From Brachionus manjavacas (taxonomy: Eukaryota > Rotifera > Eurotatoria > Ploima > Brachionidae): a stretch of DNA of 64,000 bases. How positions within the stretch are numbered: the first letter of the stretch is position 1; each line of letters begins with the position of its first letter. Shown piece by piece: positions 1 through 11,500 of this stretch. The notes under the pieces are model-generated. The model had not been told where the DNA came from, searched no databases, and was given only the letters and a program-made list of their open reading frames with translations. The stretch covers positions 1,364,001 to 1,428,000 of the forward strand of contig JAHQIY010000001.1 of assembly GCA_019054805.1 (NCBI GenBank), written 5' to 3'. The translations under genes were made by a program, and so were the position numbers.

Positions 1-834
1 GAATGATGCCAGTCAATTTTTTCACAAAATAAATTTTTTTCAGACAAATAGCCTGATTCAATTAGAGGAAATTTTGAGTTTTTTTCCATATTTGAAAATG
101 GACTAGATGCGTTAAAATTTTTGCTTTCTTTACGAACCATTACGTGAGTAAGTTCATGAATGAAAAGACGTGTTAAATAGAACTTGAGAATAATTTTTTT
201 ATTTTCAGCAGGAACACCAGTTTCATCCAATATTGAAATTAACTTTTGGACACGATCAATGCTAATGTAAACTTGATTGATTCCAGCAAAACCATTCAAA
301 TCGTGATATTTAGATTTAAAAAAGCTTATGGAAATATTATCAAAATCTTTTGATTCTATTTTAATAGCTGATATTTTAAAAACAATATCACTGATACTTT
401 CCAAAATAGCACTGCTTTTTTTAACTTGCTGATAAATTTGGCAAAACATTTTCAGCGTCACACATAACTTCAATAGTGCGTAAATTCTTCAAGAAATCAA
501 TGAACCCTAGTTGATTTAAATTAGATTTGCTCAGGTGAAGGAGAAGACAAACTCTGGCAAGATGATTTCTGGATGAGCTATCTTCTTCAAATACCTCAAC
601 AATAATATTGATTACTCCAGACGGCCAACGTTCAACACTTGAAAAATTATTGTTTATAAAAAAGTTGGTTATTATGGCATCTTTGCAATTATCAGATAAT
701 AAGCTTTCTACCGAATTTTGAATCGGAATTTTTTTCGGGCTCTTTTGACAAAAATTTGTCTCGAAAAAATTCTTAAAGCTATAGAATTTTCCAGAACTAG
801 CTTTAAAGTCTTTTATAAACTCGGGAGCAGACAT
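1..834 (-). pseudogene. Zincin-like protein (HExxH) with a frameshift, running off the left edge
   Basis: The first 137 codons are open from the ATG at 834 to a stop at 421-423. The coding pattern then continues in the neighbouring frame from about 425 to base 1 with no further stop. That second part holds HELTH at about positions 150-165, a HExxH zinc-peptidase signature, followed about 25 residues later by an ESGYLSE segment that could give a third ligand. This resembles zincin metallopeptidases. I do not recognise the exact family, and the 3' end lies outside the window. The frame change falls at a T-T-A7 run, so it could be a real disabling indel or a sequence error. An 11- or 19-nt GT..AG segment sits there, but it is too short to be an intron. 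The presence of the motif is certain; the function is an inference. Confidence 0.5.
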
Positions 835-1529
835 CTAAAATAAAATTGAGCCTTTTTTTAAATGAATTAAATTTTTTAAAATTTAAAAATACGAACTACA
901 ATTCTTATGAAATTCCAAATTTAATCAAGAGGCTTAACAGTGAAATTTTTCACTTGAACATTTTGAATCATTTCAGTTAATTGTACTGAAAAAATTCATT
1001 GTTAATTTCACTGTTAGTGGTAGACATTTTAGTATTTGAAAGTGATTTCATTTAATTTTAGGAAATTAGAGGAAATTTTGAGTTTTTTTCCATATTTGAA
1101 AATGGACTAGATGCGTTAAAATTTTTGCTTTCTTTACGAACCATTGCGTGAGTAAGTTCATGAATGAAATATGTAAGCATCGCTCTTATTCAATGTTATT
1201 TCATTATTGGATACATTTTGTAATTCAAACACAAAAAATTAAACCATATCCTAATCCATTGTTCCATGATTTAAATCATCTTTTGGAAATTTTAGGCAAT
1301 CATAAAAAGTCATATAAGTGTTGAATAACATAAATTGAATAATAAAATTATTTTTAATTAATGCTCGGGCTTGGACTTTAATCTTAGCGATTTAAACTTT
1401 AACAAGGTCGCCCCAATAACTACTTGGAAAGGCAAAACATTCACGTGGCTGCCATCATTACTCAATTGAACGATACAATTTCAATTATTAATTTTTACAG
1501 TGGTGTTCCGGATTTAGTAATTTACGATA
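835..1529. other. Intergenic stretch, no gene seen
   Basis: Apart from the 106-bp duplicate at 1064-1169, this AT-rich stretch holds no convincing coding or RNA feature. A short open frame near 1395-1548 ends in residues reminiscent of transposase (GVPDLVIYDNLRK) but is too short to call. Confidence 0.5.
1064..1169 (-). repeat. 106-bp duplicate of the zincin motif region
   Basis: Bases 60-165, which encode the HELTH stretch, recur here in the same orientation with one mismatch seen by eye. The copy lies upstream of the gene's start and has no open context around it. It is a partial duplication, not a second gene. Confidence 0.85.
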
Positions 1530-1860
1530 ATTTACGTAAAAAATAGTAAATTTACCGAATTTTACGTAAAATATTGTAAATTTACGTAAATTTACAAAAG
1601 TAAAAAAACGTAAATTTACTTGATTTTACGTAAAATTTGGTAAATTTCGATCATTTTACGTAAATTTATGTAAAAAAAATGTCCAAAAAATTGAAATAAT
1701 TTGGCACTTTTTAAAATAAAATGAATTTTTGTTATCCTTCAATATTTATATCCAAAATTATGAGAAAAAAATTACCATAATTTACGTAAATTTTGGTAAA
1801 ATGTAATCAATTTAATGGTAAAAAATAGTAAAAAATGGTAAAAATGATTATTTAAAATTT
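1530..1860. repeat. Cluster of palindromic TTTACGTAAA motifs
   Basis: The self-complementary decamer TTTACGTAAA occurs about six times between 1530 and 1800, with many near-matches such as GTAAATTTAC and GGTAAAA. The spacing is irregular. Such clusters resemble subterminal transposase-binding repeats of a DNA transposon, but no element boundary is visible. Confidence 0.7.
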
Positions 1861-2060
1861 TAAATTAATTTGAAAAAAATTTTTATTAGGTTGGTTATAA
1901 TTTTTCAAACACTTAAAGGGTGAAAAATTTATTTTAATTTTCTTTAATTTTTATTATTTTTGTTGAAAGGCAAAGATTTAAGTAGAGAGCGCATTTGGGT
2001 ATTTGAAATTGTTAAAAGAGAAATACCAGGTCAAAAAGATCAGAGAAAATTCTAAGCTAT

Positions 2061-2146
2061 TTCTAAAGCTCCTTCAAAAAATAAAAAAAAAATAAAAAAA
2101 CTATTAAATAATTTTTAAATCATTAATTTTTGAAGGAGCTTTAGAA
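2061..2146. repeat. 20-bp perfect inverted repeat
   Basis: Arms at 2061-2080 and 2127-2146 are perfect reverse complements separated by 46 A/T-rich bases. A short plus-strand frame just before it (about 1970-2055) has a transposase-like look (RERIWVFEIVKRE). The hairpin may belong to a decayed DNA transposon. Confidence 0.7.
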
Positions 2147-2564
2147 TTCACTAAAATTAGAGTCCAAGTCAATTTGGGATTGTTGGATAACTCTGATACT
2201 AATTATCGTTTATTTTTTTGTTAATCTTTTGCGAGGAACGAGCTGCGTGACGAGCATATTAAGCATAGACACAGGTGAATAAAAAACAAATACTGAATAG
2301 TTATTAAAAAAATTCTGGACGTAAATCGTCAATAGAGTATACACATTAATAGATAAATTACATGTTATTTTTTGCTTTTTTGAAACTAATAAATTATAAT
2401 TAACATGGGCTTAATTTTAAATCATCAAATTTACTAAAACCATCACCAATTTTACTTGATGATTACAAAAACACAAATTTAGTTTCAAAATTTATTTTTA
2501 GTCAGATAAAGACCTTTTTATTTCATAAATCCAAAATTTAAAACAAAAATTAGTCTCTTTTATG

Positions 2565-2880
2565 TCAATGTTTAGCCTTCTTCTTTTTCCCTGGTTTGGG
2601 TTTGGAACCTATTTCTAAATCAAAATATTTTTCGGGTATAAAGATTTGATTATTAGCAATAGCAACTACAAGTTTATGTTTGCACATCCAAGTTTTAAAA
2701 TAATCATAGCAAGTACACTAGGAGAACTTCCAATTATCTGGATTAGTTCTAACAATCCTAATACTATTATTTAACTCAAAGAAAGTATCGAATGTCATAT
2801 CTTTACAAGAGTCACAATCTGCTAAACATCCTTTATCACATTCTAACGCTATTGAACCGCTTTTAAAAGCTATTGAACCT
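2565..2880 (-). pseudogene. MULE transposase C-terminal fragment with SWIM zinc finger
   Basis: Reading the minus strand from about 2880 to a TGA at 2565-2567 gives one long frame broken only by a TAG right after WKFS. It contains CTCYDYFKTWMCKHKLVVAI, a CxC...CxH arrangement typical of the SWIM domain near the C-terminus of Mutator-like transposases. It ends in a lysine-rich tail (KPGKKKKAKH). SWIM fingers in this setting bind DNA. The in-frame stop and the missing catalytic core make it non-functional. Its place between the TIR blocks supports the MULE assignment. Confidence 0.65.
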
Positions 2881-2945
2881 CCGATAGTTGAAGTGCAAAA
2901 AAAACTAACATCAACATCTTATTGCACTTCAACTATCGGAGGTTC
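2875..2945. repeat. 24-bp perfect inverted repeat inside the MULE remnant
   Basis: Arms 2875-2898 and 2922-2945 are exact reverse complements around a 23-nt loop. The left arm overlaps the start of the SWIM-coding frame, so the inverted copy looks like a later templated insertion that interrupted the transposase. Confidence 0.85.
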
Positions 2946-3496
2946 ACTAGCTTTTTTACGAGTAAGAATATTCGAAACATCAATTTTTAAATTTTTTTAT
3001 TTCAGTATATTTGAATGAAAATAGTATTTTTTAGTACTCTTTAGTAATTATGAAGCGAATAATATTTTGTTGGGATAATTTAGAAATTTTGTATTTTTTT
3101 CTTAATTTTTGGTGATAGTTTCAGTAAATTTGGTTAAAAAGGAATAATTAGTCATTAACATGCAAATAAAACATAACATTAAAGTTGAAAGTTAACGCCT
3201 CGTTACTCGCAATTATAAAGCCGTGCTTCCCTATCTTCCCTATCTTGGCATATTTAAAACCCAAATGTGTGTAAAGAAGTAAAATTTTCATGCATATACT
3301 TTTGATAACTAACTTTAGTATTTCAATAAAGTGATTTTATAATTGTCTTAATCCATTTTTTTAGATTACATAATGTTTATTAATTTTTTTTACAACTCAA
3401 AAATAAATTCTAATTAAAAATTAAGAAAAGAAAAAAACATTCAAATTCATTTAAATTCATTCATTCAAGTTTTTCTTAGAAGAAATTTAGCTTGTA

Positions 3497-3665
3497 CAGT
3501 ATGTCACAAAAAGTAAGAATCAAGTTAAAAAAAAATAAAAATATTGTTTTTTTGCAATTAAAAAAATCGTTAACTATCAATTTTTTTCAAATAATAGCTT
3601 TGAAGTTAGGCTACCTAAAATTCTGACAAAATAGAGAAAAAACGGGTAAAAATTGTGACATACTG
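3497..3665. mobile_element. Tc1/mariner-type MITE
   Basis: The ends CAGTATGTCACAA and TTGTGACATACTG are perfect inverted repeats and both are flanked by TA (3495-3496 and 3666-3667), the target used by Tc1/mariner transposases. The 169-bp interior has no coding capacity. This is a non-autonomous element that would need a transposase supplied from elsewhere. Confidence 0.85.
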
Positions 3666-3667
3666 TA

Positions 3668-4285
3668 CAGAAATATTCATTAAATCATTTAATCAACACT
3701 TATGAAAAAAAAATTTTAAAATCAATTTTTAATTAGAATTTTTCAATATAATAAATAAAATAAATCAATAAATTAAATGATCAATACTAATTTCTTGATC
3801 TTTTATTTTTATTATTCTGGCAGCGGAGCAACAGGTAAAACCTTGTTTTTATTAGCGCCAGTATTGGCGTAAACTGAATCTAAGTAATAATAATCAACAA
3901 AAGATATTCAAATTTTTATTTCCTTTTCAATAAATAAAATAAAAAAAGCAAATCATAATTTGAATTAAAAAAGCAAAACTGGTTTATTTTGTGTGAAGCA
4001 TTTTTGTTGCTGTCGCTAAGCATGGTGCACCAATAAGACAAACAAAAAAAATTGATCTGACTTTAGTTCACATAAACGACTAGAGTATGTGTTGGTTTGA
4101 GTGTGCACGTCTAATTATGTGCGCTTGGCAAACAAGAGTTCAAGGACTGATTATGAACAGCGTTCAAACTCCACTAGCAAACAACATCAAAACTCTCAAT
4201 TTAAATACATGCAGCACAAAGCATCGCGTTAGCATTTGTTCTCGTGTGTGCTTAAAAACAAAAAATTTAAACATTTAGATTAACA
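3668..4285. other. Upstream region of the phosphate carrier gene
   Basis: No gene is supported. A 63-codon open frame at 4087-4278 ends 7 bases before the carrier ATG and probably lies in its 5' leader. It has no recognisable domain. A short GCGCCAGTATTGGCG inverted-repeat motif lies at about 3857-3871. Confidence 0.4.
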
Positions 4286-5320
4286 ATGAACATAGTCGAT
4301 TTGGCCAAGACAAACGTTTTCTCGAGCCCGTTCTCCCAGAAGAACAGCAACAGCAGCAAGCGACAAATAGGGTTCGCAGCGCCCGCCCAAGCCCAAGTGG
4401 AGTACGGCTCAGGCCAGTTCTACGCGCTGTGCGCTGTCGGAGGCGCTCTATCATGCGGCATCACGCACACCGCTGTCGTTCCGCTCGACATGGTCAAATG
4501 CCGAATCCAAGTCGACCCGGCCAAGTACAAAAACATCACCAACGGCTTCAGAGTGACCGTGGCCGAGGAGGGAGTGCGCGGCTTGGCCAAAGGCTGGGCG
4601 CCCACTTTGATCGGCTACTCGATCCAAGGCATCGGCAAGTTCGGCTTCTATGAATTGTTCAAAATTTTGTACGGCAACATGCTCGGCGAGGAGAACGCGT
4701 TCTTGTGGCGTACCTCGCTTTACTTGGCAGCGAGCGCGTCCGCCGAGTTCTTCGCAGACATCGGTCTAGCGCCGCTAGAGGCCGTCAAAGTGCGAATGCA
4801 GACCAAGGCCGGCTTTGCGAACACGCTGCGCGAAGGCTTCCCCAAGATCTACCAAGGCGAGGGCCTCGGCGGCTTCTACAAAGGCTTGGCTCCCTTGTGG
4901 ATGCGTCAAATTCCCTACACCATGATGAAGTTCGCGTGTTTCGAGCGCACTGTCGAGCTCTTGTACAAACATGTGGTGCCGAGACCGAGAGAGCAGTGCT
5001 CCAAGGGCGAGCAGCTGCTCGTCACATTCGCTGCCGGCTACATAGCTGGTGTTTTCTGCGCAGTGGTCAGTCATCCGGCCGACACTGTCGTGTCCAAGTT
5101 GAACAATGAAAAGGGCTTGACAGCGGCCGCGGCTGTTAAGCGCATCGGATTCGCCGGCCTCTGGAAGGGCCTGGGTCCGCGTATCATCATGATCGGCACT
5201 CTCACTGCTCTCCAATGGTTCATCTATGACACTTTCAAAGTGGTCATGGGAATACCGAGACCGCCGCCACCGGCCATGCCCGAAAGCCTAAAAGCCAAGT
5301 TGGCCGCCCAAAACCAATAG
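4286..5320 (+). CDS. SLC25A3: Mitochondrial phosphate carrier (SLC25A3 family)
   Basis: The 344-residue product is a mitochondrial carrier that imports phosphate with protons (or in exchange for hydroxide) across the inner membrane to feed ATP synthesis. Three carrier repeats are visible: PLDMVKCRIQ at about residues 68-77, PLEAVKVRMQ at about 164-173, and a third, degenerate HPADTVVSKLN at about 263-273. The first two match the Px[DE]xx[KR] signature and the third keeps PADTVVSK. GFYELFK, GLAPLWMRQIPYTMMKF and LQWFIYDTFK are typical of the phosphate carrier subfamily. The N-terminal 40 residues are Ser/Lys-rich, consistent with a short mitochondrial presequence. The ATG at 4286 follows AACA. 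The gene is intact, intronless and far richer in GC than its surroundings, as expected for codon bias in a highly expressed gene; retroposition is an alternative explanation. Confidence 0.96.
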   Translation: MNIVDLAKTNVFSSPFSQKNSNSSKRQIGFAAPAQAQVEYGSGQFYALCAVGGALSCGITHTAVVPLDMVKCRIQVDPAKYKNITNGFRVTVAEEGVRGLAKGWAPTLIGYSIQGIGKFGFYELFKILYGNMLGEENAFLWRTSLYLAASASAEFFADIGLAPLEAVKVRMQTKAGFANTLREGFPKIYQGEGLGGFYKGLAPLWMRQIPYTMMKFACFERTVELLYKHVVPRPREQCSKGEQLLVTFAAGYIAGVFCAVVSHPADTVVSKLNNEKGLTAAAAVKRIGFAGLWKGLGPRIIMIGTLTALQWFIYDTFKVVMGIPRPPPPAMPESLKAKLAAQNQ

Positions 5321-5345
5321 AATAAAAAATTTATTTTTTAATAAA
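5321..5345 (+). terminator. Polyadenylation signals of the phosphate carrier gene
   Basis: AATAAA occurs immediately after the stop codon (5321-5326) and again at 5340-5345. Either could direct 3' end formation. The second lies at a more usual distance from the stop. Confidence 0.5.
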
Positions 5346-6086
5346 GAGTATTTTAGTTTATTAAAACATCAACAACAACAACAAAATATTTTAATTTATT
5401 TAATTGAACAAGATATATTTAATTAATAAAAAAAATTTAATTCGATTTTTGTCAATTTGTTAGTTTTTGTTAGACTGCAAAAAATTGCCTTCAAAATAAA
5501 AACAACTATTTGAGCAGACGTTGTGTGTTTTTATACAAACCTGCCAAAAATTACAAAAATAGAATTTTTTTATTATCTATTAGTTTCAAGCCTCATAGGC
5601 ATAAAAGATAAAAAAAGAAAAACAAGCTTTGTACAAATTATGATTACGTATAAAAGTATGTTTTTATTTAATAATTTAAAAAAGTAAAAATATTCCAAGC
5701 TGAGTTACATATTTATTTTTATTTGCGAGCACACAAACTTGATCGAGTCAACCAAACCACGATCGCTGCCTGCAAATATATTTATTATATTTTTTTTCGT
5801 AAATTTAAATTGACAAAAATGAGCTTTTTAAACTTGGATGATTAAACAACATGAAACAAAATATGTCTCACTAAATTAAAAAAAAAAATAATTTTCATAA
5901 CTTTTGAAAATTAATTTTTTTTTAATAATCAACTAAGAAATAATAATGATCTATTTAAATGGAAATATCAATTTTTTTTCTTTGGTCATTCATTCATGGG
6001 CAATAATTTTTATTATAGAACTTCAAGTCAACATCTATTTAATTTTTCAATTATTCCTTTTTAAAACTAATTCAACTTTTCAATTA
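5346..6086. other. Intergenic stretch, no gene seen
   Basis: AT-rich sequence downstream of the carrier gene. I see no conserved frame, RNA gene or repeat boundary before the transposon copy that starts at 6087. Confidence 0.5.
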
Positions 6087-7031
6087 TTTGCGAGGAATGA
6101 GCGGTGCGTGACGAGCATATTAAGCATAGACACATGTGAATAAAACACAAATACTGAATAGTTACTAAAAAAAATTCTGGACGTAAATCGTCAATAGAGT
6201 ATACACACTAATAGATAAATTACATGTTATTTTTTGCTTTTTCGAAACTAAAAAAAATTACTGGCGTGAAGTTTTCACGTAAATTAATTAATAAAGTGAA
6301 TTAGTTTGAAAAATATTCAGTTCTTTTTTTTCATTAAAAAATGAATTGAATTGTATTGAATTATTTATTACACAACGCTAAGTAAAAAAAACAAAACTAC
6401 GGCGTTCGAGTGTTTTAATTTGATCTCAACCCTTTCTTGTTTCTCAAGGTACGGTTCTATTACGTTTAGAAATTTACCTAGTATTGGATATTGGTCTTTG
6501 TTTGCTTGGTCAACGCTTAGCATTTGGGTGATTTTTTTAACATCGGTTAAAAATATAGGGATTGTATACTCAGACATTTTTTAAATCGATAATAGTATTT
6601 TCATTGTTTAAGAAACTTTCAATATTTATAAGCGGTGGTAATTTTATCTAAGCCTTTATGTTCTAAGCGCTTTCGTGAAAATAGTGTTAATTTAGAAGAA
6701 AATAGTATATGTATGAAAAAAAAATTCACATTCATTATTAAATGAATTAAGGTCTGTCAAGGTAAAACCAGAAAAGCAAAAAACGAAGAATTTGATTGTA
6801 TTCAATTTTTTTTAATTTTCCTATTCATTATTTTTGTTCAATATTTCAAATACAAAAAAAAATTGAATAAAAAATTTTTTCATTGAATATCTTTTTTAAC
6901 TAATTCAATTTTTTTTAACTCATATGAAAACTTCACGCAAGTAAAAATATATTAATAAACATGCAAATGAAACATAACATTAAAGTTAAAAGTTAACGCC
7001 TCGCAATTATAAAGCACTGCTTCCTTATCTT
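6087..7031. mobile_element. MULE element remnant, copy B
   Basis: The ends match copy A at 2228-3237: 6087-6250 on the left and 6956-7031 on the right. The interior is unrelated to copy A and is occupied by a second TIR element at 6258-6944, so the original centre was replaced or deleted. No transposase is left. Confidence 0.65.
6258..6944. mobile_element. TIR element nested in MULE copy B
   Basis: A 19-bp terminal inverted repeat is present at 6258-6276 and, with one mismatch, at 6926-6944 on the opposite strand. The core is GCGTGAAGTTTTC. The flanks are A-rich, so a target duplication cannot be read with confidence. A 69-codon frame on the minus strand (6368-6577) has no recognised domain. 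This looks like a non-autonomous DNA transposon of 687 bp. Confidence 0.6.
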
Positions 7032-7034
7032 ACT

Positions 7035-8500
7035 ATTTTTAATAGTTCAAATCAAATTTTTTTAATTAAACTTATTTTATTAAACAAAAGATATATTATC
7101 AAACTTACGGAAAAAATAAAACATAAAGCGAATTATCATTTGAAGTAATTTTTGATTATTGATACAATAAAGCCTATTATATTCTGCTTTTCATGTTACA
7201 GACTTTTATGAAACGAATGCAAACATTTAAACAAAGTTTTAGTTAAAAATAGCCGGTCCTTTGAATGTTAAAAAAATAAATTTTATAAAAAAAATATAAA
7301 ATAAATTAGAATATACTAAATGGGAAAGTTTTTCTTAAAAATATTGAACAGTCTATTGAAAAAATTCAAAATCAATTTTAAAAGCTCTAAATTTTTTAAG
7401 TATATTTATTCATATCAGTAATTAAACTTTTTGGTGAAATACAACGAATTTAATTTGGAAAATAGAAAAAAAATTTAAATTCTTTTTTAAACTTTTAATT
7501 TTAATTAAGATAAAATTATTGTTGAATTTTTTATAAAACAAATCTATTTTCAATATTTCTAAAATTTTTGGTAGAATAACTCAATAAATGTACCATAAAG
7601 AACCCAATTTTGTCAAATTTTTATTTTTTATTGAAAACCTTGAGTCTGCTTCATTTTCTTATCAATTCAAAATTTTATTAATAATTAAAAATAACACATT
7701 ATCAATTAAGAAAAAAAATAAGTTTAAAAAAATTCTTGATTTAATCCTTAATACAATCTATATTAAGATATTTGTTAAATTCTTAGTTAAGAATTTAGAA
7801 TAATTCTTATTTATATTCATTAAATTTAGATAATACGATTTAAAAAAAGACCTTTAAAAATTTTCTCAATCATAAGAAGAAAATAGAAATCTTTTAAGAG
7901 TCGTGTACGATTCCTCAAAAATGTTATTCTTACAATGTCTTCTAAAATCTAAAAAAAGAATCAATCAATTTTTTAGAAATAATAATCGAAAAAAATTAAT
8001 CGATTTTATTGAAATTTATCTTTTTCATTCTTAATGTTATCTTTAGTGGATTGTAACTGTATGACTCAGATTTTTAACAGCTTTTAAGCTAAAAAAGCAA
8101 AATTTATAGAATAAAAAGAAATATTCAATTGCAACCGTGGAACAAGTAGAAATTTTAAAATTTTTGTTTTGAATCTTTTGAAAAATTCACAGTAAAAAGC
8201 TAAACGATATAATTAATTGCAGATGAATTTATTTTGAATTAAATTTTGACCAAAAAAGGATAAAATTTAAAAAATAAAAAAATAAAAATTTATTCAATTT
8301 AAAAAAATAGAATATGTAAAATTTTTCTGTTATAAATTCAACAAGCTCAAATGCAAAGCCCTTTAGGGATATTTGAGTATAGCACATATTTTGTCTTATC
8401 TAAAAATCTCAATAAAAATAGGTGCATAATTATTCATCATGTACCGAATTATATTTACAAGTTTAATCATAAACCAAATTATTCAATTTAAAAAAAAATA
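7035..8500. other. Intergenic stretch, no gene seen
   Basis: Very AT-rich. A 71-codon frame at 7588-7803 is low-complexity Lys/Leu/Ile/Phe and is not supported as a gene. The last 150 bases form the leader of the DD3-3-like gene. Confidence 0.5.
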
Positions 8501-8502
8501 AA

Positions 8503-11500
8503 ATGAATCTAAGCCTATTCATAGTAATAAGTAGTCTTTGCTGTCCGGTATTTTCAGACATATATCTTCACAATCCGCGAGGGTCAAACAACCGCTTGAA
8601 TGAAAAATCGGCCACACGAGCAAACAACAACAGAGTTTTCAATTCCCAGAACAACCAGCGCGGCGGATACAATGTAGGAGACTCGGGCAGTACTCCATTT
8701 AAAAACGAATCCGACCAATATCAAATGAAGTATTATCAAAGCGGGCCCAATTCACAATCAGTGCTTAACATTGAGTGGACTGACCAGCACGGATGTGGAA
8801 GCGATGATCAGGACCGCTCATCTAAACAAAATTGTGCTCTAGTCCTGCAATATATGTGTCAGTCACGTGATCAAGACGACACCAACTTAGACCGAATTAG
8901 GGACGGCTTGAACACAAACTCACAGCCATTTACCCAAATGGCTCAGGACACTTTTGATCAAAACTCACAGCGGAAACAAACTGATGTCAAAATGGACCGA
9001 GCTTTGCACGAACCGTGGCAGTACTATGACAATTGCTACTACAGACAAAGAAACATGGGCTTGTTTGCTGCCGATCAAGTTCTGAATAACAATAATAAAG
9101 GATATAGCAGTGCTGTTCATACTAGACAGAACCCGAATGGAGGCCGAAGTGGATATGAATGCCCTGAAGAACGAGACTATTATCCATACTGGCATCCAAG
9201 TCCGTGGAAAGACATTGCTATCCTTACATCAGATTATGCTATGTGCGATTATTATCAAACTGAGAGCTTTAATCAAAAATCAAAATTCTTATGCATTCAA
9301 TTTTATGATGATAATAAACAAAAACATTGGTCTAAATGGAATAATAAAGACGAATGTGAACAGAATGGTGGCAAATGGACAGAATTTTTTAACTACCTGG
9401 AAAAAGCAACGCGTAAATCATTTTTTTTTCTTTATTTTTCTATCTTGTCTTAATATGACCGGAGATAAAAAATAAATTTTATAAGGAAAAAATTCTACTA
9501 GTGAATCATACGCAATTAAAAAAAAATAACTTAAAAATTTTATTTAAAAATTTCAAAAAGATTTAATTTTTTTATTGTTAAAAAATTTTTTTAGATAATA
9601 ATTTAGTTTACAAAAAAAATATTTAAAATGTAAATTCGTCAACAAATAACGAATCTATCGAATAGATAAATTTCCTAAAAAAGAAATAAAAGGCATTATT
9701 TTGATATTTTACTTTGTGTAGCCGAATTTTCAGCACTGGATTCCAAGATTTTGAATTTTTTTAAAATCACTAAAAAATTATAGTTAAAGCATTGATGAGC
9801 TAGTTTTAAATACTAAAAATTCTTTTGTGCCATTTTTCGAGTATGAAAGATATTTTGTTCTTTTGACTAGGGTTGTGAATCGACTAAGCGTAAATCGTTT
9901 TAAATTTAAATTTACTAAGCGTAAAAGTTAAATTTACATTCGATGAAATTTTAACTTAATCGAAAATGTCTTATTTTTATCTATCAAAAAATCTGTTAGA
10001 ATTTTAATTTACTTAATTTGATAAATTTTACAAATATCGAAAACTATCGAACAAATTTTGGACAATAGTATCCCTTTGTTTTCGAATAGTTAGTCGAATA
10101 GTTAAATCCACTATATTGTTCGATTTTATAAATCGATTAACGAAAAAATCTAATTCAAAAGTGTAAAAAAAAATGTTTTCGATTTTTAAAAGATAAGTAA
10201 TTTACGAAACCAAGCAAAACTTGAAAAATCATTTAAAAAAATTATTAAATAAGTTACGAAATTAAATAAAAACTGAAAAATTGTCTAAAAATCTTGAAAC
10301 TATTTTTTGTTTTCTAAAACGATTGAATTAAGCTTTATAAAAGTAAATTTTTCCAGATTTTTTGCACCCAGTCTGTTTCTTTCTTCATTTTGAATAAAGC
10401 CAGCAACAGAAAAAAGACTTTCTGCAGGAACTGAAGCAGCAATTAAACAAAATAGTTCTTTAATACTACTAGTTAGTATTGGTAAATTAATATTGTAATA
10501 TTTATGAAACAAAAGTGGATCTTTAAGCACATAAAACTTAAATTCTTGAAAAGTGCCATTTTAATTTTAAAAAAATGAAATTTTTTATAAGTCTTTTTAT
10601 TTTTTTAAATTAAATTCTAACTAAATAAGTTTTAAAAATCAAGTCTTTATTTTTGAAATATTATTAAACAAATTTAACATTAATTTTCTTTATAATATTT
10701 TCATATCATTGAAGTAATAATTTTTTTCAAAAAAATGTTCCAAACATGAAGCTTGTTCGATTAAAATCGACTAAAATATTCGATATCAATATTCGATCAG
10801 TTAATTCGAATAAATAAAATAAAAATGAACTTGATCGACTAAAGAATAAATCGATAAAATTATATCGAATATTTTTCGATAGAAGTTTATCGTTACAAAA
10901 ATTTATCGTTTAGTTTTAACAGTTCGATAATGATTATTTTTTAATCGAATAGCGAAGTTCCTTTTAATAATCAACCCAAATTTTGACTTCATTTAGAGAT
11001 TAATATAGAATTAGTTATATTTTATTATTAGTGGGTCAGAGGTAAAAGTATTTAAGGTTTTTATTTTTTTTTAAAGGAATTAAAAAAATGAATATTTTCT
11101 GTTTTATTTTATAAAAGTTTTTTTTTTGATGAATGAGAATTTTTAAAAATTATTATTTTTAAGAAAAAAAACTAAATTTTGGGAATTTAAAATTTTTGAG
11201 TCTAAAAATATTTTTGAAATTATTATGTTATATTTAAAGAAACTAAAAATCATTATTTTTTTTTTGCAAATTAAAAAAGTGACTTGAAAATTTCGAAAAT
11301 TCTATTTCCCGCGTCTTGACTCGATTAACTTGTTTCTTGAATAAGTCATTTTAGTACATCATTAAAGGAGTTTTAAAGGAAATAAAAAAAAATATTTTTT
11401 TATCAAATATCTAAAAATTAGACTATCAAAAAAATTGAATCCAAATAATCAAAAAAAAAAATTTTCTTGACGAGAATATTAAATTAGAAATAACAATTAA

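Larger units (their letters stand above)
2228..3237. mobile_element. Mutator-like (MULE) element remnant, copy A
   Basis: The left block 2228-2388 is homologous to 6087-6250 and the right block 3156-3237 to 6956-7031, so both ends of one element family are present twice. The 5' end contains TTGCGAGGAACGAG. The reverse complement near the 3' end (up to 3212) reads TTGCGAGTAACGAG, so the ends form imperfect terminal inverted repeats. The interior encodes a SWIM-type transposase fragment on the minus strand. Homology between the copies runs about 25 bp past the right TIR, so the exact boundary and target duplication are unclear. Confidence 0.65.

Noticed and set aside
421..441. An 11- or 19-nt intron to explain the frame break in the zincin-like gene
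   Set aside because: Far shorter than the 51-57 nt introns seen elsewhere in the window.
1395..1548. Short plus-strand frame ending GVPDLVIYDNLRK, similar to IS21-type integrase text
   Set aside because: Only about 45 codons, no DDE residues can be assigned, and the end merges with the TTTACGTAAA repeats; resemblance may be chance.
1970..2055. RERIWVFEIVKRE-like peptide suggesting an ISXO2/Merlin transposase
   Set aside because: Fewer than 30 residues and no ends or TSD, so not reported as a feature.
4087..4278. 63-codon frame before the phosphate carrier
   Set aside because: No domain, odd composition, and it sits in the likely 5' leader.
4420..5215. Other-frame open stretches over the phosphate carrier
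   Set aside because: Caused by the gene's high GC; the carrier frame explains the region fully.
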